From positions 1,860,001-1,924,000 of the forward strand of contig NZ_CP012150.1 in assembly GCF_001187505.1 (NCBI RefSeq): a stretch of DNA of 64,000 nucleotides, written 5' to 3'. Made by a program: the position numbers and the translations under genes. Numbering within the stretch: the stretch's first letter is position 1; each line of letters starts with the position of its first letter. The notes under the pieces were generated by a model. The model searched no databases and had not been told where the DNA came from. It saw only the letters and a program-made list of their open reading frames with translations. This document shows, piece after piece, positions 19,315 through 38,286 of this stretch. The stretch comes from Mycolicibacterium goodii (lineage in GTDB: Bacteria; Actinomycetota; Actinomycetes; Mycobacteriales; Mycobacteriaceae).

Positions 19315-20397
19315 GTGTCAAAGTCCGTGCTCATCACCGGTGGAGCGGGGTTCATCGGCTCGTTGCTCTCGCGTCGGCTCGTCGAGGCGGGTTACGAGGT
19401 CGCGGTGACCGACATCTTCCTTCCCCAGGTACACGGGGAGCGCCGGAAGGCCGATCTGCCCCCGTCGGTTCGGCTGTTCACCAGTGATGTCACCCATGCT
19501 GCCGACTGGGACGCCGTGCTGAGGCTGTTCCGCCCGGATCAGGTGGTCCACCTGGCCGCAGAAACGGGTACCGCACAGTCGCTTTCGCAGGCGACGCGGC
19601 ACGGCTCGGTGAACGTCGTCGGCACCACCCAGCTCCTCGACGCGCTGAGCCGCGCCGACCTCGTTCCGGAACAGATCGTCGTCGCGTCGTCGCGGGCCGT
19701 CTACGGCGAGGGTGCGTGGCGAAGCGGCACCGAGGTCTTCTATCCGAAGCCGCGCAGCCACGCCCAGCTCGCGGCGGGCATCTGGGACCCCGTGGGACCC
19801 ACGGACGCGCCCGCGGTGCATCTGCCCAGCCGTGCGGGGGAGACCCAGCCGCGGCCGACGAACATCTACGGGGCCACCAAGCTCGCTCAGGAACACCTCT
19901 TGGCGGCTTGGACATCCGCGCACGACAGCGCGCTCAGTGTGTTGCGGCTGCAGAATGCTTACGGCCCCGGCCAGTCACTGACCAATCCGTACACCGGTGT
20001 TGTTCCGTTCTTCGCGCGGGTGTCGCGTGAGGGACGCGCGTCGGAGGTGTACGAAGACGGGCTCATCATCCGCGACCTGGTGTACATCGACGACGTCATC
20101 GATGCGCTGTTCGCCGCGGTGGACAAACCCGCAGCCGAGGCGCGTTATCTGGACATCGGCTCCGGCGTCGGTGTCACGATCCATGACCTGGCACGCAAGA
20201 TCGCGGAGGCGTTCGACGCTCCTGAGCCGGTCGTGGTCGGCAAGTTCCGCGACGGTGACATCCGGGCCGCGAGCGCCGACATCGAACCGGCGTGCCGGGA
20301 GCTGGACTGGGCGCCCAAGTGGGGGCTCGACGATGGTCTGCGGTCCCTGCTGGACTGGATCAACGAGCAACACGACTTGTCTGCTCGCGAGAGCTGA
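19315..20397 (+). CDS. probable dTDP-L-rhamnose 4-epimerase (6-deoxytalose supply)
   Basis: 360 residues, extended SDR family. The NAD-binding loop is GGAGFIGSLLSRRL at about residues 9-22, and the catalytic YxxxK is in NIYGATK. The segments VASSRAVYGEGAW and the SHAQLAAGIWDPVGPTDA region resemble dTDP-L-rhamnose 4-epimerases of the WbiB/Tll type, which turn dTDP-rhamnose into dTDP-6-deoxy-L-talose. That sugar is the one GPLs carry on allo-Thr, so the context supports the call; the specificity itself is inferred. The GTG at 19315 was chosen because the Rossmann motif begins right after it and AAAGG is upstream. Other NDP-hexose 4-epimerases cannot be excluded. Confidence 0.8.
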   Translation: MSKSVLITGGAGFIGSLLSRRLVEAGYEVAVTDIFLPQVHGERRKADLPPSVRLFTSDVTHAADWDAVLRLFRPDQVVHLAAETGTAQSLSQATRHGSVNVVGTTQLLDALSRADLVPEQIVVASSRAVYGEGAWRSGTEVFYPKPRSHAQLAAGIWDPVGPTDAPAVHLPSRAGETQPRPTNIYGATKLAQEHLLAAWTSAHDSALSVLRLQNAYGPGQSLTNPYTGVVPFFARVSREGRASEVYEDGLIIRDLVYIDDVIDALFAAVDKPAAEARYLDIGSGVGVTIHDLARKIAEAFDAPEPVVVGKFRDGDIRAASADIEPACRELDWAPKWGLDDGLRSLLDWINEQHDLSARES

Positions 20398-20652
20398 TTT
20401 GTTGTCGATGCGGTGTTCGATGCGCTGATGCCGATGACATGGTTGATATCGGCTGATCAGCGCTTTGGTTAACTGCGCGCGACAAGTTGCCAGTTTCGAC
20501 CCGCGCGTAGCGCTTGGCTGAACGGCAGCTGTGAGTACGATTTTTCCTGCGCGAGGCTGGGATTCGCCCTACTAGGATTCGTCCTGTTTGAGATTGCGGA
20601 TTCAGCAGTGTTGGCTACCGTCGTACTCATCAGGTGGCGCGGGGAGAATCCG

Positions 20653-21768
20653 GTGCGGATGAAGGCGGGGACGATGAAGCTTGGGCAGGTTTTCGATCCG
20701 CGTAACAACGCGCTGAACGCCTTCCGTCTCGCATTGGCGGCGGAAGTCATTCTGTGGCACTCCTTCCCGATCACGGGTCGCATGCCACCCGAACCCATCC
20801 TGCAGGTGCTGTTCTCGGTCGGCGTTGACGGATTCTTCGCCATCTCAGGGTTTCTCATCACGAGAAGCTGGTTGACCAATCCGCAGATCCGTGACTACCT
20901 GCTCGCGCGTGCCCTGCGGATTCTGCCGGGCTTCTACGTATGCCTCATCGTGACCGCCTTCGTGTTCGCGCCGGTCTTTCTCGCGACACACGGTGAATCG
21001 GTCGCCAAGGTGTTCGGGACGTCGGCGCCGTTCGAGTTCATCCTCAAGAACAGCGGGTTGATCTACATCCAGCGTGACATCGCAGCTACGCCGTTCGACA
21101 TCCCCGATCACATGGCCGGCTGGAACGCATCGCTGTGGTCGTTGGTCTGGGAAGTGCTGTGCTACATCATCGTTGCGATCCTGGGTCTGGTCGGTCTGGC
21201 CAAGCGGCGATGGACGTCGGTGGTGATACTGGGTCTCGCGCTGGTCGGCGCGATGATGTTCCCGCCGCTCACCTTCCCTGGCGTATGGACCATTCCGCAG
21301 CTCATGATGCGCTGCGCGATCATGTTCGCCGCGGGCGCGATGATGTATCAATGGCGTGACGTGATCCCGGCCCGATGGTCCCTGGTCGCGGTGTGTGTGG
21401 TGATCGTGTTCGCGGCCGGCCTGATGCCCGATTACCGCATTCTCGGCGGGGTCCCACTGGCGTATGCCGTCATCGTGGCGGGTTCGCTCCTCAAGGCCAA
21501 GCGGTTGAACCTCCGCACGGACCTGTCGTACGGCCTCTACATCTACGCCTTCCCGATCCAGCAGCTGCTCGCGGGCCTCGGGTTGGTGTTCCTTCCTCCG
21601 GTGGCATTCTTCGCCGTTGCCACCGCGGCCACACTGCCGTTTGCCGCGCTGAGTTGGTTCATCGTCGAGAAGCGTGCAATGACCCTCAAGCGCCGGGTCA
21701 GGCAGAAGCGGACCGCGGGCGCACCGCAGGTGGAACCCCAGCCGGATAGTGGAACGCACGTCACGTAG
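20653..21768 (+). CDS. atf1: membrane O-acyltransferase (acyltransferase 3 family)
   Basis: 371 residues with about ten membrane helices. The acyltransferase-3 signature is at the N-terminus: NALNAFRLALAAEVILWHSFP, with the conserved His in WHSF, then GVDGFFAISGFLITRSWL and RALRILPGFYVCL. Family members O-acetylate cell-surface sugars. In M. smegmatis the GPL-locus member Atf1 acetylates 6-deoxytalose, and this gene has the same context. The GTG at 20653 follows GGGGAGA at 5 nt; ATG 20659 and 20674 are in-frame options. The C-terminal tail after the last helix is basic, then polar. Confidence 0.87.
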   Translation: MRMKAGTMKLGQVFDPRNNALNAFRLALAAEVILWHSFPITGRMPPEPILQVLFSVGVDGFFAISGFLITRSWLTNPQIRDYLLARALRILPGFYVCLIVTAFVFAPVFLATHGESVAKVFGTSAPFEFILKNSGLIYIQRDIAATPFDIPDHMAGWNASLWSLVWEVLCYIIVAILGLVGLAKRRWTSVVILGLALVGAMMFPPLTFPGVWTIPQLMMRCAIMFAAGAMMYQWRDVIPARWSLVAVCVVIVFAAGLMPDYRILGGVPLAYAVIVAGSLLKAKRLNLRTDLSYGLYIYAFPIQQLLAGLGLVFLPPVAFFAVATAATLPFAALSWFIVEKRAMTLKRRVRQKRTAGAPQVEPQPDSGTHVT

Positions 21769-21922
21769 TCGGCCGACGCACATCAATTGTCCTGTCCGTC
21801 AAAGTGCTTGACGAGCGAAAGATGCAAGGCGGGCCCTGCGCTCACAGTAGGCTGGCTTGCGCCCCGTCGGCCGCTCGTGCGCAGCGGCCGGATCAGCCTG
21901 AGCAACAGAGGGAATCAATAGA

Positions 21923-22735
21923 ATGCCAATGTTCCGGCCGGTGATTCTGCCCAGACCGCCGTTCCTCTTCCGTCGGTACGCGTTCAAGGGTCGCAAACGC
22001 ATGCTCGCCGCACTCGGTTCGGACCTGGCCCGGCCGGTGACCATGCGGCGCGACGATTCCGTTCCCGAGGAGACGGCGATCGGGAAGATCTTCGACAAAA
22101 GCGAGAACATCCACAAGCTGCGTCACTATCTGCCGATCTACGAGCGGTTCCTTCCCGGAACCGAGCGGATGCTCGAAATCGGTGTCGATCGGGGCGGATC
22201 CCTCAAGATGTGGCGAGAGTTCCTGCCCGACACCACGATCGTCGGCCTCGACATCAACCCTAACTCTGCGCAGTTCGACGATCCTGAACGGAAGGTCCAC
22301 GTTCGGATCGGTGACCAGACCGACAACAGCTTCCTCAGCAGCGTCGTCGACGAATTCGGTCCGTTCGATGCGATCCTCGACGACGGTGGTCACACACCGA
22401 ACCAGATGATCTCGTCGTTCCAGTTCCTGTTTCCGCGGCTGAAGCCGGGTGGGGTGTACCTGGTGGAAGACGTGTGCGCGAACTACTGGATGGGATATCG
22501 CGATCGTCCCGATACGTTCATCGACTTCACCAAGATGCTCATGGACGCCGTGCATGCGCCATACATGGCGCTGCGTTCGCCATTCGACTTCATGGAGGGC
22601 CATCCGCACCGGGTCGATCAGGTGGAGGTGCCATTCGCGGCGACCATCATCGACAGCATCCAGGTGTTCGATTCCGTTGTGGTCGTCCACCGATCGAAGG
22701 AACCGAAGCCGTTGCCGCGGACGGTGTATCGGTAG
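21923..22735 (+). CDS. MycE/TylE-like sugar O-methyltransferase
   Basis: 270 residues. SAM-binding motif RMLEIGVDRGGSLKMWREFLPDT is at about residues 88-110, followed by IVGLDINP, a metal-site region AILDDGGHTPNQMISSFQFLFPRLKPGG and VEDVCANYW. This matches the metal-dependent demethylmacrocin/mycinamicin O-methyltransferase type and the mycobacterial rhamnosyl O-methyltransferases (Mtf1/Rmt3 and M. avium MtfD group). Methylation of a GPL rhamnose is therefore likely; the position is not known from sequence. GAGGGAAT stands before the ATG. The next methyltransferase gene begins 29 nt after its stop. Confidence 0.85.
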   Translation: MPMFRPVILPRPPFLFRRYAFKGRKRMLAALGSDLARPVTMRRDDSVPEETAIGKIFDKSENIHKLRHYLPIYERFLPGTERMLEIGVDRGGSLKMWREFLPDTTIVGLDINPNSAQFDDPERKVHVRIGDQTDNSFLSSVVDEFGPFDAILDDGGHTPNQMISSFQFLFPRLKPGGVYLVEDVCANYWMGYRDRPDTFIDFTKMLMDAVHAPYMALRSPFDFMEGHPHRVDQVEVPFAATIIDSIQVFDSVVVVHRSKEPKPLPRTVYR

Positions 22736-22764
22736 TCCACGGCGAAGCGGTGTGCCGCGGTGTT

Positions 22765-23565
22765 ATGGTTGCCGCCGTGCCGACTCGACTGTCGTTTCCC
22801 GCTCGCCTGAAGATGTTGGCCGTACGTGGCGAGTATTGGCTGGCGCGCACCATTTTGCCGGATGTTTACTCGAACGACGCATTGATCACGTTCAACACGC
22901 ATGCGTTCATGGACGATCCGGACTTCCAGCGCGCATATGAACGCGGGGCCAAGGCGCTCGGCGACATGGACTGGTACCAGTGGCACTGGCGCGTGCACGT
23001 GGGGCTGTGGGCCGCGTCAAGTGCCAGCAAACTCGAGGGCGACTTCGTCGAATGCGGCGTCAGCTACGGGTTCCTGAGCAGCGCCATCATGGATTACCTG
23101 GATTGGAACAACGTCGGCAAGACCTTCTATCTGCTCGACACGTTCACCGGGTTGGACCCCCGGTACGTATCAGCCGAGGAACGCGAGTCCGGTGCTCTCG
23201 AGGTGAGCGAGGCGCACCTGCGGGACGGTCTCTACGTCGATTCCGTCGACAGCGTCCGCGCGAACTTCTCGGAGTGGAAGAACCACCGCATCATCGTCGG
23301 TGCGGTCCCGGACACGCTCGACCAGGTCGACGCCGAGAAGGTGGCGTACCTGCACATCGACATGAACTGCGCACCGCCCGAGGTCGCCGCACTGCGGTAC
23401 TTCTGGCCCCGGCTGACGCCCGGTGCCTTCGTCCTGCTCGACGATTACGCGAACCGGGGCCGAGAAGAGCAGCGGATCGCCATGGACGAGGTGGCGAAGG
23501 AACTGGGTGTACTGGTCTGCACCCTGCCCACCGGGCAGGGGCTGATCATCAAGCCCGCGGTCTGA
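22765..23565 (+). CDS. TylF-like methyltransferase, divergent
   Basis: 266 residues from ATG 22765 (GTG 22777 in frame). It has the TylF layout in looser form: LEGDFVECGVSYGFLSSAIMDYL as motif I, FYLLDTFTGLDP, then VAYLHIDMNCAPPEVAALRYFWPRLTPGAFVLLDDYA. At the usual metal-binding acidic site the sequence is HIDMN rather than the DGDLY of the paralogue at 16014. The extra N-terminal region (about 65 residues, MLAVRGEYWLARTIL and following) differs too. It could be the GPL fatty-acyl O-methyltransferase or another rhamnose methyltransferase. It closes the plus-strand tailoring operon and faces the C-methyltransferase gene. Confidence 0.75.
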   Translation: MVAAVPTRLSFPARLKMLAVRGEYWLARTILPDVYSNDALITFNTHAFMDDPDFQRAYERGAKALGDMDWYQWHWRVHVGLWAASSASKLEGDFVECGVSYGFLSSAIMDYLDWNNVGKTFYLLDTFTGLDPRYVSAEERESGALEVSEAHLRDGLYVDSVDSVRANFSEWKNHRIIVGAVPDTLDQVDAEKVAYLHIDMNCAPPEVAALRYFWPRLTPGAFVLLDDYANRGREEQRIAMDEVAKELGVLVCTLPTGQGLIIKPAV

Positions 23566-23592
23566 GCGCACCCACCGCGCACCAGGCGGCCG

Positions 23593-24816
23593 TCAGACGA
23601 TGTGGACCTGCGGTACGTAGACGATCCAGCGGCCGCCGTTCTCCTGGAACAGACGCTCTTTGCCCATGATCTCCTCGGCGTGGTTCCACGCGAACAACAA
23701 CGCGTAGTCCGGGTACGGGTCGGCGAAGGTATCGGGCGGGCAGACCGGAATCAGCGACCTCGGTGTCACCCGGCCTTGTTTCTCAGGTGTCGAGTCGCAG
23801 ACCATCGGTAGCAGCTCGGGACCGATTCCGCAGTAATTGAGCACGGTGGCGCTCCTGGACGTCGCACCGTAGCCGACGACGCGTTTACGGTCGGAGCGGA
23901 GGCTTTCCAGCAGGGACACCAGGTCGGTTCTGATCCGGTCGACCTCGCCGGCGAACCGTTCGAACGCTTCCTGCCCGGCCAGTCCCTCGGCTTGTTCCTT
24001 CGCGAGGAGTTCGGCCACCGCGGCGGTCGGTATCTTCGTGCCGCGCCGCGCCACGGTGTAGCGGATCGAACCGCCGTGCAGGGGCAGGTGTTTGACGTCG
24101 ACGAGTTCGAAGCCGAAATGTTCGGCCATGGCCTGTACGGAGGTCACCGAGAAGAGGTAGATGTGCTCGTCGTAGATCTGGTCGAAGTAGTTGTGCCGGA
24201 GAATGTCGGCCAGCGAACGGTCTTCGAATACGAAGGAACCGTCGGGGCACAGCAGGGTGTCGACGCCTTTGAAGATCGTCGCGAGATCCGAGATGTGACT
24301 GAATGTGTTCGCCGAGAAGATGATGTTCGCGGGGCCCTGCTCGGCGTAGATTTCCTCGGCGGTGGCTGCGTTGAAGAAATCGGTGTGGACATTGATGCCG
24401 TATGAGCGTGCGACCTCGCCCGCACTTGCTGCCGGGTCGACACCGAGGTGGCGCACGCCCGCGGCGCTCAGCGTCTTCAGCATGACGCCGTCGTTGCTGC
24501 CGATCTCGACGATGAAGGTGTTCTTGAGGTCCGAGCAGGTGTCGATGATCTGACGCGCGACCTCTTCGAAGTGCTTACGGATCATCATGGAGCCCGACGC
24601 GCGGTAGGGGTAGTCGGCCCGGTACATATCGTTCGGCGGAACGGTGTCGAGTTGCTGCACCATGGTGCACGTCTCGCAGGAACCGACGGCGAGACGGAAG
24701 ACGGGGACCTTGTGCGCGTCCTCGCGCTTGACGAACGCGTTCGAAACAGGTTGTCGGCCGAGGTCGAGCACCTCACGAAGAACACCGCCGCAAATACGAC
24801 ACCGGTAGTCCGTCAC
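23593..24816 (-). CDS. sugar C-methyltransferase-family protein
   Basis: 407 residues with the full three-part architecture of NDP-hexose C-methyltransferases (TylCIII, NovU, TcaB9 group). It has an N-terminal zinc module (CRICG near residue 5 and a CETC pair, NAFVKREDAHKVPVFRL between), a central SAM fold (FIVEIGSNDGVMLKTL, LGVDPA), and a C-terminal domain with RVVGYGATSRSATVLNYCGI and DSTPEKQGRVTP. The catalytic Glu-His pair is visible in QIYDEHIYLFS. Family members methylate a carbon of 3- or 4-keto sugars. GTG 24816 follows GGGGGCAGC; upstream in-frame ATGs lack coding character. If active as in the family, a branched-chain sugar is implied. Confidence 0.82.
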   Translation of the reverse strand: MTDYRCRICGGVLREVLDLGRQPVSNAFVKREDAHKVPVFRLAVGSCETCTMVQQLDTVPPNDMYRADYPYRASGSMMIRKHFEEVARQIIDTCSDLKNTFIVEIGSNDGVMLKTLSAAGVRHLGVDPAASAGEVARSYGINVHTDFFNAATAEEIYAEQGPANIIFSANTFSHISDLATIFKGVDTLLCPDGSFVFEDRSLADILRHNYFDQIYDEHIYLFSVTSVQAMAEHFGFELVDVKHLPLHGGSIRYTVARRGTKIPTAAVAELLAKEQAEGLAGQEAFERFAGEVDRIRTDLVSLLESLRSDRKRVVGYGATSRSATVLNYCGIGPELLPMVCDSTPEKQGRVTPRSLIPVCPPDTFADPYPDYALLFAWNHAEEIMGKERLFQENGGRWIVYVPQVHIV

Positions 24817-24957
24817 GCTGCCCCCTGCTATTCGAATGTCCGGTTGATCCCGCGGCCTGCACCGCAGGTTCACTGTTGCCATGAAGCCTAGGGCTTTTCG
24901 GTACGACCTTCCTGTTTTTCGATCAGAGGAATCGAGCGCCGCGCCGTGCGCAGGCAA

Positions 24958-26214
24958 TCACCGGGCGGGATTGGCGGCTGCGGCGGATTCGAAAAGGTTT
25001 GCCGCCGTTTGCACGCTCGCATCTGCCTGCGTCATCTGCCGGGCAATCTCGCGGGCGCGGGTCCGGCACTCCTCGGTGAGCACCGTCTGCAGGTCGGAGA
25101 CCAACGACTTGGCGGTGGTACTCGAAAACCGCCGTGCGGTGCCGACCTTCAAGCGTTTGAGCTGATTGCCCCAGTAGGGCTGATCAGCCGAACTCCACAA
25201 GATCAACGTCGGCACCCCCGCCCGCAGGCTCGCCGCAGTGGTGCCGGATCCTCCGTGGTGGACCACCGCGCGGCACGCGGGGAAGATCTCCGCATAGTTG
25301 ACCGCTCCGACCACCTTGACGTGGTCGGGGACCCGTACCCCGGTGAAATCGGTGCCGCCCGCGCAGAGCAGCGCCCGCTGACCCAGGTCGGCGCATGCGG
25401 AGCTGATCATCGCCACCGTTTCGGCCGGTGACGCCAACGGGATGCTGCCGGTCGCGAAGCAGATGGGCTCCGACCCGGCGTTGATCCACGCGGTGACATC
25501 GGAGTCCGCCGCGGTGGACAGACCCATGGTCAACGCCCCGGTGAAGGGACGCCGAGCGCCCCAGTGCGCCCATTCCGCGGCCAGGCCAGGGACGGACACC
25601 GCGTCGTAGGCCTGGATCTCCAGCCACCTGTGCTCGGCGATGCGTCGTGAAGCCGGGCCCGTCGCCTTCGGCAGACCGAGGTCGCGGCGCTGCGCATCCT
25701 CGACCTGCCTGGTCGACCGCCAGAGCAGCCAGTCGGTCAACGTGCCGCCTGACCGCACCACGGTCGCAGGCAGGGCGGGGATCAGCTTGCCGTTGGGGCG
25801 CATGGGGAAGTGGTGCAACCCGACCAGCGGAATTTTGTAGTACTCCGCGACGTTGGCGGCAGGCTGTTCGAAGTTCAGTCCCGTCGACAGCAGATCCATG
25901 CCGTCTGCAAGGGTGATCAGCGTTTTGCTCGTGTCCTGCCAGTACCGAGCGATCGGCGCCCACAGCTCCCGCAGTGTCCCGACCGGGTTGCGGACCACGA
26001 GGTTCCAAAAGTTTCGGAGAAAGTCTTCTCGGAGAAAGTCTTCCAGTGGGGGACCGTACGTGAGCGCTTCCAGCCCTGCTTCCTCGGCGAAACCGGTCAG
26101 CTCAGGTGGAACGGCGACGCGCACGTCATGACCGCGTTGCTGCAGCTCGCGTCCGACGGCGACGGACGGCTCGACATCGCCCCGGGTCCCGTAGCATGCC
26201 AGCGCAAACTTCAT
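24958..26214 (-). CDS. second GT-B glycosyltransferase of GPL synthesis
   Basis: 418 residues, paralogous to the enzyme at 16888-18156: MKFALACYGTRGDVEPSVAVGRELQQRGHDV at the N-terminus, VPGLAAEWAHWGARRPFTGALTM in the middle, and VHHGGSGTTAASLRAGVPTLIL at the nucleotide-sugar site. A short tandem DFLREDFLR lies near residue 60 and is not in the paralogue. Together the two enzymes would supply the two core glycosylations (6-deoxytalose and rhamnose) of a GPL. It is on the minus strand 141 nt ahead of the C-methyltransferase gene, and the two may form a small operon with its own promoter in 26215-26415. Confidence 0.88.
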   Translation of the reverse strand: MKFALACYGTRGDVEPSVAVGRELQQRGHDVRVAVPPELTGFAEEAGLEALTYGPPLEDFLREDFLRNFWNLVVRNPVGTLRELWAPIARYWQDTSKTLITLADGMDLLSTGLNFEQPAANVAEYYKIPLVGLHHFPMRPNGKLIPALPATVVRSGGTLTDWLLWRSTRQVEDAQRRDLGLPKATGPASRRIAEHRWLEIQAYDAVSVPGLAAEWAHWGARRPFTGALTMGLSTAADSDVTAWINAGSEPICFATGSIPLASPAETVAMISSACADLGQRALLCAGGTDFTGVRVPDHVKVVGAVNYAEIFPACRAVVHHGGSGTTAASLRAGVPTLILWSSADQPYWGNQLKRLKVGTARRFSSTTAKSLVSDLQTVLTEECRTRAREIARQMTQADASVQTAANLFESAAAANPAR

Positions 26215-26415
26215 GTCGGACGAGCCTCTCGGTGTTGCCTGTGGGTGGGATTATTGCCTACGCGGTTGCGCCCGGTGCGATCACTCGTACCGCGGTCAGT
26301 GATCTCGGTGCGCTGCAGGAGTGAGAATATCTGCGCGGCAACCCGATTGCGGCGCAGTGGTTGCCGGCCACATTCGGTCGCGGGCGCGGATCTCGCCACG
26401 CGTATAGTCGTCGGC

Positions 26416-26682
26416 ATGAACCTGGTTCGGTCGATCGAGCGCGGCATGGAGTGGCTCGCGACGCCCAAGCGGTTGCCGGGCCGGCTGGAGATGGAGACCC
26501 AGCGCGGAAAGCGGCTGGAGTTGGAGGTTGTGTCCTTCGCGGTGCGTATGCCGGTCGCGGGGGGAACGGTCGTGCGTGTGCCGCTGTTCTTCATGCTCAT
26601 GCCGCGTGGCTCCTCTCCCATCGAAGGGACACAGGTCAACGCTGACGACGGTGACAGCGACGGTCAAGAGTCTTCCCGATGA
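26416..26682 (+). CDS. small conserved-looking protein of unknown function
   Basis: 88 residues from ATG 26416. Codon use is strongly GC3-biased like the real genes around it, which supports coding. The first 70 residues alternate basic and hydrophobic stretches (SIERGMEWLATPKRLPGR, then LEVVSFAVRMPVAGGTVVRVPLFFMLMPRG), and the tail is acidic and polar. There is no signal peptide and no domain I recognise. It is divergent from the glycosyltransferase gene and about 1 kb upstream of mbtH on the same strand. Confidence 0.55.
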   Translation: MNLVRSIERGMEWLATPKRLPGRLEMETQRGKRLELEVVSFAVRMPVAGGTVVRVPLFFMLMPRGSSPIEGTQVNADDGDSDGQESSR

Positions 26683-27737
26683 GTCGTGGGATCGCGACAA
26701 TTCGGCGTCCGTTCTTTTGATCGATTAGCACGGTCTTTCGTGGCGAAAATTTCGCGCGCGACATTTTTCGCGAAATTGGCTTTCGAATAATTTCCGCGGT
26801 CCCGACGCGCCTGCCGGATTCACCTCCGTGGTTGCCGAATCGCCCGCTCGATCCCTTCCGTCGGCTTTGCCGGCCTCGGTAAGGCTGCGTTCTCGGCGGC
26901 GATCACCGCAGCGTATGAGGTGTGATCCGGTGCCTCCGCCGAGTGCGGGTGATCGGCCTCACGTCGCTGTGGTTCGACAGGTCCGGGAGCCGTCCGCCGC
27001 CGTCGGCAGAGCTTGCTGAGAGGTTTGTCGGCTCTGTGGAAGCGCAGGTCGTGGAGCCACTCGGCCGGCTGTGCGCGCACCTTGCCGATGCGGTGTGCCG
27101 TGTCACCGCGAACCCCTTTGAGCTGGGGAAATGTCCAGATTCTCGAAGTCATGGCGGCATTGGTGCCACCGGTCGGTGGTTCTGATCGCGGGCGGGGGCC
27201 CCAACCATGTTGCCTGTGTCCGATGAGGTCGTTGCGTTGTGCGCAGTTATGTTAATGATCATTCTCGATTGACGAAATGTCTGCGAGAAGTGTCGCAACA
27301 TGCGGACAGGCAAGATATAGGTATGTGACGTGGAAAGTTTGTGCGGATATCGCGAAATGGCAACTGATCATGTGTTCACCAGCTGGGCGATATATCCGCT
27401 TGAGTCCTATGTGGCAACCTGTGTTGTACTTGAGTTCGATAGTTTGCTGAAATCGGCGCACGGGGCAACTGTGCGCAAGCTCCTCACGAGCGGCTCACAG
27501 ACGCCACACCACACTCACAGACATGCAGTTTTGGCAAGTAATAAGTTTCACTATCTACGTAGCTTGAACTGGCACGATCAAGATAAGAATCAATTTCGGC
27601 GAATAGCTGAATGTAATCGTCGATGGCTTGTCCCGAGGGTTGATGTACCCGTCTTCGAGAAAAGCGTGAACCCGGCGATGCGGCCTACCGTATGTTTGCG
27701 TTATGTTTGCGATGTCCGCTGAACAGCCTGGAGAAAC
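26683..27737. other. gene-poor, lower-GC region upstream of mbtH-mps1
   Basis: About 1,050 nt with no convincing gene. The first part contains a GC-rich stretch (about 26820-27180) with short open frames on both strands that resemble no family I know. From about 27200 to 27720 the sequence is clearly richer in A/T. This is the expected site of the mbtH-mps-gap promoter. In M. smegmatis the corresponding region is where IS insertions and Lsr2 affect GPL output, and an A/T-rich character fits xenogeneic-silencer binding. TATAGG at 27316-27321 is one weak -10 candidate. Confidence 0.5.
26748..26777. repeat. inverted repeat AATTTCGCG / CGCGAAATT
   Basis: A perfect 9-bp inverted repeat with a 12-nt spacer ending in a T run. 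It lies 65 nt after the stop of the 88-residue gene and at the left edge of the mbtH upstream region. It may be a weak terminator or a protein-binding site. Confidence 0.5.
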
Positions 27738-27968
27738 GTGAGCATCAACCCGTTCGATGACGACAACGGCAGCTTTTTCGTCTTGATCAACGACGAAGAG
27801 CAGCACAGCCTGTGGCCCAGCTTTGCCGACGTGCCTGCTGGGTGGCAGGTGGTTTTCGGTGAGGCAAGCCGTGCTGACTGCCTGGAGTTTATTGAACAGA
27901 ATTGGACCGATATTCGACCGAAGAGCCTGCGCGAGAGGTTGGCGCAGGGCGGGGCTCTTGACGGCTGA
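27738..27968 (+). CDS. mbtH: MbtH-like NRPS partner protein
   Basis: 76 residues, standard size. It carries the family signature: [26 protein letters not shown], then [25 protein letters not shown] and [12 protein letters not shown], with the conserved Trp residues in place. MbtH-like proteins bind adenylation domains and are needed for their solubility or activity; the M. smegmatis GPL member is also called GplH. The GTG at 27738 has GGAG four bases upstream. mps1 starts 28 nt after the stop, so this is the first gene of the peptide-synthetase operon. Confidence 0.95.
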   Translation: MSINPFDDDNGSFFVLINDEEQHSLWPSFADVPAGWQVVFGEASRADCLEFIEQNWTDIRPKSLRERLAQGGALDG

Positions 27969-27996
27969 GTCAAATAGTCTGTTGGGAAGCTGAATA

Positions 27997-38282
<10,286 letters not shown>

Positions 38283-38286
<4 letters not shown>

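Noticed and set aside
26820..27185. Short open frames on both strands that could be transposase remnants
   Set aside because: I found no DDE/DEDD motif, terminal inverted repeats or target duplication, so no mobile element can be supported.
27330..27722. 130-codon frame just before mbtH
   Set aside because: Codon use is unlike the surrounding genes, there is no ribosome site or recognisable domain, and it lies in the A/T-rich control region.
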